From Pirellulales bacterium (GTDB lineage: Bacteria; Planctomycetota; Planctomycetia; Pirellulales; Thermoguttaceae): DNA of 38,903 nt. The stretch is taken from the NCBI GenBank assembly GCA_020846145.1, contig JADLEL010000140.1:1-38903 (forward strand), given 5' to 3'. Shown piece after piece: positions 33,723 to 38,903 of the stretch. How positions within the stretch are numbered: the stretch's first letter is position 1; every line of letters starts with the position of its first letter. The notes beneath the pieces are model-generated. The model saw only the letters and a program-made list of their open reading frames with translations. It searched no databases and had not been told where the DNA came from. Both the position numbers and the translations under genes were made by a program.

Positions 33723-35861
33723 TTGCTAGCGGAAAAGGATCTCGTCTTGCTGATCTCCACCGAAGCTGCCGTTCCAATCGCCAAACGGGTGGCACCGCCG
33801 ATGCGCGCTTGCGCCGGAAAAGGTCCGTGGGTGGATGAAGCCTTATCGCGGCTCGCGTTCACTCGAATCGATCGTCCGTCGATCCCCGAAATAGTGCATT
33901 TTCCCCAGCGATCTTCGCGCGAAGATTTTTACGCCGTCGCCTATCCGCTGATGTTCCTTTCCCGCCGCATGGACGAACGGATGGTGGAACTTTTTAAGAA
34001 GGGATACGTCAAAGGCACCGTTACCACCGGCGTGGGCAACGAAGCGACCGCCTTGGGCATGGCCCTGCCGTTTCGGCCCGGCCGCGACGTGGTTTCGATC
34101 ATGCACCGCGATCTGCTCGGGCATTTGCTCTTGGGAGCGACGCCGCACCAGCTCTTCTGCCAATACATGGCCAACGTCGAGAGCACGACGCACGGCCGCG
34201 AGGGCAATGCGCATCACGGCGACGCGGCCCGCCGCCGCTTTCCCATGATCAGCCACTTGGGCAAAATGCCTAGCCTCGTGGTGGGCGGAACCTGGGCCGC
34301 GCGTCGCCAAGGGGAAGACGCCTTGGGCCTCTCGATTATCGGCGATGGCGGCAGCAGCACCGGCGAGTTTCACGAATCGCTGAATGTGGCCGCAATTCAT
34401 AAAGTGCCCGTGCTCTTCGTCATCGAAAACAATTATTATTCTTTTTCCACGCCGATCGGCGCGCAATACACTTGCGAATGCCTTTCCGACCGGGCGAAAG
34501 GCTTCAACATCGTGGGCCGCACGATCGACGGCACCGATCCTTGGTTGGTGTATTCGTCCGTGTGCGACGCGCTCGACGCCATCCATGCCGATCCCGGCCC
34601 GCAACTCCTCGAATGCGTTACCCTGCGGCTTCAGGGCCACGCGGTGTACGACAATTGCGAATACGTGCCCGACGAGTTGATGCGGAAATGGCGGGCGCAA
34701 GATCCGCTGCCCGCCGCGCGGCGAAAAATGCGGGAAGAAGGCGGTTTTTCGGAGGACTCCATCGCCGCGATCGAGAACGGCGTCGAGGAGATGATCCAAG
34801 AAGCGCTCGATTCCGCCCTGCGCGTGGCGCGGCCCGATCCGGCGCGGCAGAATTGGTCGGTCTTCGCCCCCGCCGCCGAATCAGAGCTAGAACCGTTTCG
34901 CGCCCCGCAGGTCAAAAACGGCGAGGCCGTGAAAAAGGCCCAGGAATACCTGCTTTCCCTTAATCCGCAAGCGTTCCTGATGGGCTTGGATATCGGCAGC
35001 TACGGCTCCGCCTTCAAAACGTGCAAGGGGCTGATCGACCGCTTCGGCCCGGAGCGGGTGATCGACATGCCGCTCTGCGAGCCGGCTTTAATGGGCTTCG
35101 CGCTGGGGGCCTCGCAACTCGGCTTGAAACCGATCTTCGAGTTCCAATTCGCCGATTTTTCCACCGAAACCGCCACGCAATTGGGATTGAATATCGGCAC
35201 CTGGTACTTTCGCACCGGTTGCCCCGCGCCCATTTTGGTGCGGCTCCCCTGCGGCGGCGGATTGACGATGGGCTGCTTTCATTCGGGCGAGTTCGAGGGC
35301 CTGTGGTCCCGTTTTCCGGGTTTGAAAATGCTCTATCCGGCGACGGCCCAGGAAACCTTCGAGGCCCTCGTGGCCGGTTTTTACGACCCCAATCCTTGCC
35401 TCGTCTTCGAGCATAAATTACTCTATTGGAGCAAGAGCGGCCCGATCGATTTCGACGGCGATATCTCGAAGATTTGGCGGGCGAGACAGTACCGCGAAGG
35501 CGCCGATCTGACCATCGTGGCCTTCGGGGCGATGGTTTATGAAGCCCTGGCCGCCGCCCAAAAATCGGAGAAAAGCCTCGACGTGTGGAATCCCTTCGTG
35601 CTCTCGCCGATGCCGCTTGCACCGATCGTCGAATCGGTGCGGAAAACCGGCCGGCTGTTGGTGGTGCAGGAATGCGGCGCGACGCAAGGCTTGGGCGAGA
35701 TGGTAATTTCGCGCATCGCGCGGGAAGCGTTTTCCGCCCTGAAAGCCCCGCCGCAACTGGTCGCCGCCCCCGACATGCCCATCCCCTTCGCTCCCGAACT
35801 GGAATGCCATTATCGCCCCAACTCCGACAAAATCCTCGCCGCGGTGGAAGCGATGTTTTGA
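33723..35861 (+). CDS. Fused alpha-beta E1 of a 2-oxoacid dehydrogenase
   Basis: A 712-residue thiamine-diphosphate enzyme. The alpha half (about 65-390) has the ThDP/Mg motif GDGGSSTGEFHESLN starting at 207, ending in the Asn-rich ENNYYS at 235-240. The beta half (about 410-712) has RFGPERVIDMPLCEPALMGF with the conserved cofactor-binding Glu, the active-site HSGEFEGLWSRFPGLK, and FADF. The sequence is nearest to branched-chain (2-oxoisovalerate) E1 enzymes by eye, but the true substrate is unproven. The usual GEDV/GEEV at the start of the beta half reads GLDI here. E2 and E3 genes are absent; the next gene supplies a lipoyl domain. The start is uncertain: TTG 33723 (used), GTG 33789 or ATG 33801. 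Confidence 0.92.
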   Translation: MLAEKDLVLLISTEAAVPIAKRVAPPMRACAGKGPWVDEALSRLAFTRIDRPSIPEIVHFPQRSSREDFYAVAYPLMFLSRRMDERMVELFKKGYVKGTVTTGVGNEATALGMALPFRPGRDVVSIMHRDLLGHLLLGATPHQLFCQYMANVESTTHGREGNAHHGDAARRRFPMISHLGKMPSLVVGGTWAARRQGEDALGLSIIGDGGSSTGEFHESLNVAAIHKVPVLFVIENNYYSFSTPIGAQYTCECLSDRAKGFNIVGRTIDGTDPWLVYSSVCDALDAIHADPGPQLLECVTLRLQGHAVYDNCEYVPDELMRKWRAQDPLPAARRKMREEGGFSEDSIAAIENGVEEMIQEALDSALRVARPDPARQNWSVFAPAAESELEPFRAPQVKNGEAVKKAQEYLLSLNPQAFLMGLDIGSYGSAFKTCKGLIDRFGPERVIDMPLCEPALMGFALGASQLGLKPIFEFQFADFSTETATQLGLNIGTWYFRTGCPAPILVRLPCGGGLTMGCFHSGEFEGLWSRFPGLKMLYPATAQETFEALVAGFYDPNPCLVFEHKLLYWSKSGPIDFDGDISKIWRARQYREGADLTIVAFGAMVYEALAAAQKSEKSLDVWNPFVLSPMPLAPIVESVRKTGRLLVVQECGATQGLGEMVISRIAREAFSALKAPPQLVAAPDMPIPFAPELECHYRPNSDKILAAVEAMF

Positions 35862-35867
35862 GCAGGA

Positions 35868-36021
35868 AGCAGGGGATGGGGGATAGGGGATGGGGCAACT
35901 GACTTCGCGATCTATTTTTAAGATACAAGACTTAAAACCAACTCCCGCATGGATGAGAGGATTGACGAACAAAATTCTATCCCCTACCCCCTATCCCCCA
36001 TCCCCCATCCCCTATCCCCTG
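35868..36021. repeat. GGGGATA heptamers in both orientations
   Basis: ggggata units at 35868-35893 face tatcccc units at 35980-36021 across the 164-base gap between the E1 and lipoyl-KASIII genes, so a stem could form in the shared transcript. Confidence 0.85.
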
Positions 36022-36025
36022 CTTC

Positions 36026-37345
36026 ATGGCTTCCGACACCTTCCGCTTATTGCTGTACCTGCCCGCCGGGGGCGCTTCGGAAACCGAGGCCACGATTCTC
36101 GAATGGCACGTGGCCGAGGGGGATGAATTTCAGCAAGGGCAGCCGTTGGCGCAAATCGACAGCGCGAAATCGGTCTTCGAATACGAGTCGCCCTGCGCCG
36201 GCAAGGTGATCCGCATCCTGCATCCGGCCGGCGCGACCGTGCCGCTTACCGAAGCGATTTTGGAGATTGAGACCGCCGACGCCAAAATGAAAGATTGGAT
36301 TCCGCCCGTCGCCGCGGCGAGTCAGGCGGAAATTCGCCCGCAAACCGCCGCCGCTTCGGCGAATTCCGCGGAAAAAGCGGCAGGCGTGTCGATTCTCGGC
36401 GTGGGCGGATACCTGCCCGAACGGGTCGTCACCAATGGCGAACTGCTGAAAAACATCCCGGAACTCAGCGACGATTACGTCTTTCAAGTTACCGGCATCC
36501 GCGAACGGCGCTGGGCCGCCCCCGACGAAAAGCCTTCGACGATGGCGCTCGCGGCGTCCTTGGAGGCGATCCGCAAATCGAAAATCGCGGTGAAGGATAT
36601 CGACGCGATCGTCCTCGCCACGACCACGCCCGACGCCGCCATGCCCTCGACGGCGTGCATCCTCGCCGACCGACTCGGCCTGCCCGACGTGCCCGCCTTC
36701 GACTTGAACGCCGCCTGTTCGGGCTGGCTCTACGCGGTGGGCATGGCCCGGGGAATGATCGTCTCCGGCTTGGCACGGAACGTGCTCGCCGTGGGCGTCG
36801 ATATGCAGTCGCGGCTCTTGGAGCCTTCCGACCGCAGCGCAATCTTCCTCTTCGGCGACGGCGCCGGCGCGGGCGTCGTTTCGGCCGCTTCGACGGGGCA
36901 TCGCATCCGGCAAATCATTCTCGGCGCGAACACCCAGGGCTTGCAACTGGCCCGGCGCGAGGAGCCGGGCTACCAAGTGCTCGACGGCCGCTCGAACTTC
37001 GATCCCTGGATTCGCATCGACGGCCAATCGCTCTTCCGCTATGCCGTCGATAGTTTTTCGCGGCTGATCCGCGACGCGATCTCCCTCACCGGCTGGCCGG
37101 CCGGCGAACTCCCCTGGATTGTCCCGCACCAAGCCAACGGCCGGATTCTCAAAGCGGCCGCCAAACGCAGCGGAGTGCCGTTCGAGCGGTTCTTCCTCAA
37201 CGTCGAACGCGTCGGCAACATTTCCAGCGCCAGCATCCCCGTCCTGCTGACCGAGGCCGAACCGCATCTCAAACCAAACGACAAGCTGGTCCTCTGTTCC
37301 GTCGGCGCCGGCCTGACCACCGCCGCAATCACCGTGGAGTGGTAA
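36026..37345 (+). CDS. Lipoyl/biotinyl domain fused to ketoacyl-ACP synthase III
   Basis: A 439-residue two-domain protein. Residues 1-85 form a lipoyl-type domain: ATILEWHVAEGDEFQQGQPL, then IDSAKSVFEYESPCAGKV with Lys48 at the position that carries lipoate in E2 proteins. An Ala-rich linker (about 92-118) follows. Residues 120-439 form a KASIII/FabH domain with catalytic Cys231 (NAACSG), His368 (VPHQAN) and Asn398 (VGNISSAS). KASIII starts fatty-acid or polyketide chains by condensing an acyl primer with malonyl-ACP. The upstream gene encodes an E1 that would load such a lipoyl arm. The fusion suggests primer hand-over from E1 to KASIII; this is inference. Biotin instead of lipoate on Lys48 is possible but less likely, because the biotin AMKM motif is missing. 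The ATG at 36026 has no clear Shine-Dalgarno site. Confidence 0.92.
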   Translation: MASDTFRLLLYLPAGGASETEATILEWHVAEGDEFQQGQPLAQIDSAKSVFEYESPCAGKVIRILHPAGATVPLTEAILEIETADAKMKDWIPPVAAASQAEIRPQTAAASANSAEKAAGVSILGVGGYLPERVVTNGELLKNIPELSDDYVFQVTGIRERRWAAPDEKPSTMALAASLEAIRKSKIAVKDIDAIVLATTTPDAAMPSTACILADRLGLPDVPAFDLNAACSGWLYAVGMARGMIVSGLARNVLAVGVDMQSRLLEPSDRSAIFLFGDGAGAGVVSAASTGHRIRQIILGANTQGLQLARREEPGYQVLDGRSNFDPWIRIDGQSLFRYAVDSFSRLIRDAISLTGWPAGELPWIVPHQANGRILKAAAKRSGVPFERFFLNVERVGNISSASIPVLLTEAEPHLKPNDKLVLCSVGAGLTTAAITVEW

Positions 37346-37373
37346 GATGTTTGGAAAAAACCTGAGATTTTGA

Positions 37374-37570
37374 GACACTTTAGCAGGGTTATCGGGTTGT
37401 CAATAGATCGAAACGAGCAACGGATCGCAAAACGCGAAAGAACGAAATCGCGAAAAAATATTTCAGATAACGCGATATCTACCGGGAATAAAATTTGGTC
37501 TTGAAGCTTGTTTTTCGCATTTTCGCCCTTTTGCGCTTTCGCGATTGCCCGATAAGCCTGTTAAAGTGTC
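37374..37570. repeat. MITE-like element with 23-base terminal inverted repeats
   Basis: Bases 37374-37396 (gacactttagcagggttatc + ggg) and 37548-37570 are inverted copies of 23 bases with two mismatches. The 151 bases between them are AT-richer than the neighbourhood, and contain facing cgaaa-rich and tttcg-rich blocks but no gene. No clear target-site duplication was seen. Confidence 0.6.
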
Positions 37571-37610
37571 AGAAAACAAGGAGTTTTAAGGAACGCTAAT
37601 CGGCACTAAT

Positions 37611-37657
37611 GAACACTAATTCGGGTGATTAGCGAAGATTAGAGGTAATTAGTGTTC
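37611..37657. repeat. Short inverted repeat gaacactaatt
   Basis: gaacactaatt (37611-37621) and aattagtgttc (37647-37657) are perfect inverted copies of 11 bases. The surrounding ctaatcggcactaatgaac looks like further degenerate copies. Confidence 0.6.
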
Positions 37658-37729
37658 TTCTAATTTCTCATTTCGGGGAACATTCGAGTTCTATTATCCT
37701 TACGTTGGTTCGTATGGAAATGCTCCCCG

Positions 37730-37812
37730 ATGCCGCCCCTCCGGAGCTTGAAACACCTTGATCGATTCCTCCCAGGACCTTGCGGTCCTGGCTACACGAC
37801 GCCGCCCCTCCG
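37730..37812. repeat. Direct repeat and hairpin
   Basis: gccgcccctccgg occurs at 37732-37744 and 37800-37812. Between them ccaggacc (37772-37779) and ggtcctgg (37784-37791) form a perfect eight-base stem. It resembles the parts of the element at 2612-2808. No gene was seen from 37346 to 37853. Confidence 0.65.
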
Positions 37813-37853
37813 GGGCAAGAAATCACTTCGTAAACGAAACTCGGTGAATTGCT

Positions 37854-38903
37854 TCACCTATCGTAAGGTTTTTGCCGTTCGAGCAGATTTTCCGCGAGCA
37901 GGTCGAGCCAGTCGGCTTCTGCGTTCTCCGGCGGCGCAAATCGATCGGATGACGCATGAAATAGAATAGTGGAGAGGGGAGAGGGAAGAGTGGAGAGTGA
38001 AGAGGGGAGAGGGGTAAGGGGAGAGGGATGAGAGATGATTGGAGCAGCCTCACGTGCGCGCCCGGCGGTCGCGTGGAAAGGGGAGAGTGGAGCAGCAACC
38101 CGCGCGCGCCCCGCGGTCGCAGGCACGCGGTGTAGCGGAAGGGGCAGAATTGCGCCGATCCCCTCGCCCATCACGGGAGAGGGATCGGGGGTGAGGGCTT
38201 GTGCTGTTGGATCGCCAAGTGTCTCACTCTTCTCGTCCATTATGGGAGAGGTTCCGGGGGTGAGGGCCGTAGGTAAATCGCTCCCCTCGCCCGTTATGGG
38301 AGAGGGGGCGGGGGTGAGGGCCGGCGGCAACGCACTCGCGGAAGCCGTCGCGTAGGCGACCACCGGGCCGCCGATGATTAGCGCATCGACCACCAACTGA
38401 TCGGCCCAAGCGTTCGCGCCGTTCCTCGACTGGATGAGGTCGAACCGGATCGTATCGAAATCTACCGTCTTGGCCCCGCTATGCGCGTTGTTATCGAGCA
38501 GCAGATTGCCGTAAGTCTGCGCGGGGGACTTGGTGAAGACCGTGCCCGCCCCGCCATACTGATAGCCCCAGCCGCCGTAGGCCGTGATCGTGCCCGTGAA
38601 GCCCGACTTGTCGGTGTAGTAAATCGCAATCCGCCCACCGCCGCCGCCACCGCCATGAATGCTGCCGTTCCCTCCCGCGCCACCGTCGGCCGAAATCCTG
38701 CCCACACCCGATATTGTCCCCGCCGTGATGTATAAACTCCCTCCCGATCCGCCACCCGCACCCACAGTGCCATAGAGGTAACCACTCCACACGGTCCCTC
38801 CCGTGTTCCCAGTCGCTGTCACATTCCCATCGACTTGCAATCGACCGCCCACCGTCAAACGCAGACTACCTCCACCCGCTCCGCCCGCGGCAGCACCGTT
38901 GCC
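37854..38903 (-). CDS. Glycine-rich surface-type protein, C-terminal part
   Basis: The frame is open to the right edge, so this is the C-terminal 349 residues of a larger protein; the true start lies outside. The first 180 residues shown are Gly-rich beta repeats (GSLYITAGTISGVGRISADG, a run of Gly, then YGGAGTVFTKSPAQTYGNLL) of the kind seen in large exported adhesin-like proteins. From about residue 195 the sequence changes to Pro/Thr/Ser-rich text (PALTPAPSPITGEG and variants), which is translated from dispersed repeats and heptamers. The last 30 residues (ENAEADWLDLLAENLLERQK) are ordinary and could be the original C-terminus. No PEP-CTERM or membrane helix was seen. Confidence 0.75.
   Translation of the reverse strand, partial: GNGAAAGGAGGGSLRLTVGGRLQVDGNVTATGNTGGTVWSGYLYGTVGAGGGSGGSLYITAGTISGVGRISADGGAGGNGSIHGGGGGGGRIAIYYTDKSGFTGTITAYGGWGYQYGGAGTVFTKSPAQTYGNLLLDNNAHSGAKTVDFDTIRFDLIQSRNGANAWADQLVVDALIIGGPVVAYATASASALPPALTPAPSPITGEGSDLPTALTPGTSPIMDEKSETLGDPTAQALTPDPSPVMGEGIGAILPLPLHRVPATAGRARVAAPLSPFHATAGRAREAAPIISHPSPLTPLPSSLSTLPSPLSTILFHASSDRFAPPENAEADWLDLLAENLLERQKPYDR
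37970..38321. repeat. Heptamers and ccctcgcccat-type repeats inside the last gene
   Basis: Bases 37970-38032 are gtggaga/ggggaga heptamers. Bases 38038-38130 hold two imperfect copies of a unit with gcgcgcccggcggtcgc. Bases 38161-38198, 38227-38268 and 38280-38321 are three copies of an imperfect palindrome (cctcgcccatcacgggagag with a gggggtgagggc end). All lie within the open frame. Confidence 0.8.

Overview
The window looks like a chromosomal segment of a planctomycete, probably of the Pirellulales type. This is inferred from gene content and style, because no rRNA is present. The signs are high GC, weak or absent Shine-Dalgarno sites at many genes, an RpoD with a long insert between regions 1.2 and 2, a PEP-CTERM secreted protease, a DUF2760 protein, a glycine-rich surface protein, and a very dense load of intergenic repeats. 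No rRNA, tRNA, CRISPR array, insertion-sequence transposase or prophage gene was seen.

Layout. 1-5.5 kb (+): a palindromic repeat, then primase dnaG, the housekeeping sigma factor rpoD and a coiled-coil zinc-ribbon protein. 5.5-10.7 kb (-): one 1754-residue signalling protein combining a periplasmic sensor, PAS, GAF, histidine kinase, two receivers, Hpt, GGDEF and two CBS domains. 11.3-14.2 kb (-): cheW and a methyl-accepting chemotaxis protein. 14.6-22.4 kb (-): a seven-gene membrane cluster transcribed in the order RDD, SpoIIM-like, multipass membrane protein, DUF4129, DUF4350, MoxR ATPase, DUF58. 22.6-28.9 kb (-): a secreted hypothetical protein, valS, and a citramalate synthase preceded by what reads as a complete leader-peptide attenuator. 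29.1-32.2 kb (-): a PEP-CTERM serine protease, a DUF2760 protein and a mazEF-type toxin-antitoxin pair. 32.2-37.3 kb (+): an HI0933-type flavoprotein, a fused alpha-beta 2-oxoacid dehydrogenase E1, and a lipoyl domain fused to ketoacyl synthase III. The right edge holds the C-terminal part of a glycine-rich protein that enters from outside the window.

Two systems stand out. First, upstream of cimA there is a sigma-70-like promoter, a 27-codon ORF rich in Val and Leu with three consecutive Ile codons just before its stop, a possible antiterminator, and a hairpin followed by seven U. This is the layout of ribosome-mediated attenuation by branched-chain amino acids. Second, the E1 and lipoyl-KASIII genes suggest a short route in which an acyl group made from a 2-oxoacid is carried by a swinging lipoyl arm to the condensing enzyme on the same polypeptide. 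Whether that happens without CoA is inference.

The repeats are also unusual. Many gene boundaries carry tandem heptamers of different sequence but always period 7. Several palindromic repeats run into reading frames and appear to have lengthened proteins (the flavoprotein, the DUF4129 and DUF4350 proteins, and the glycine-rich protein).
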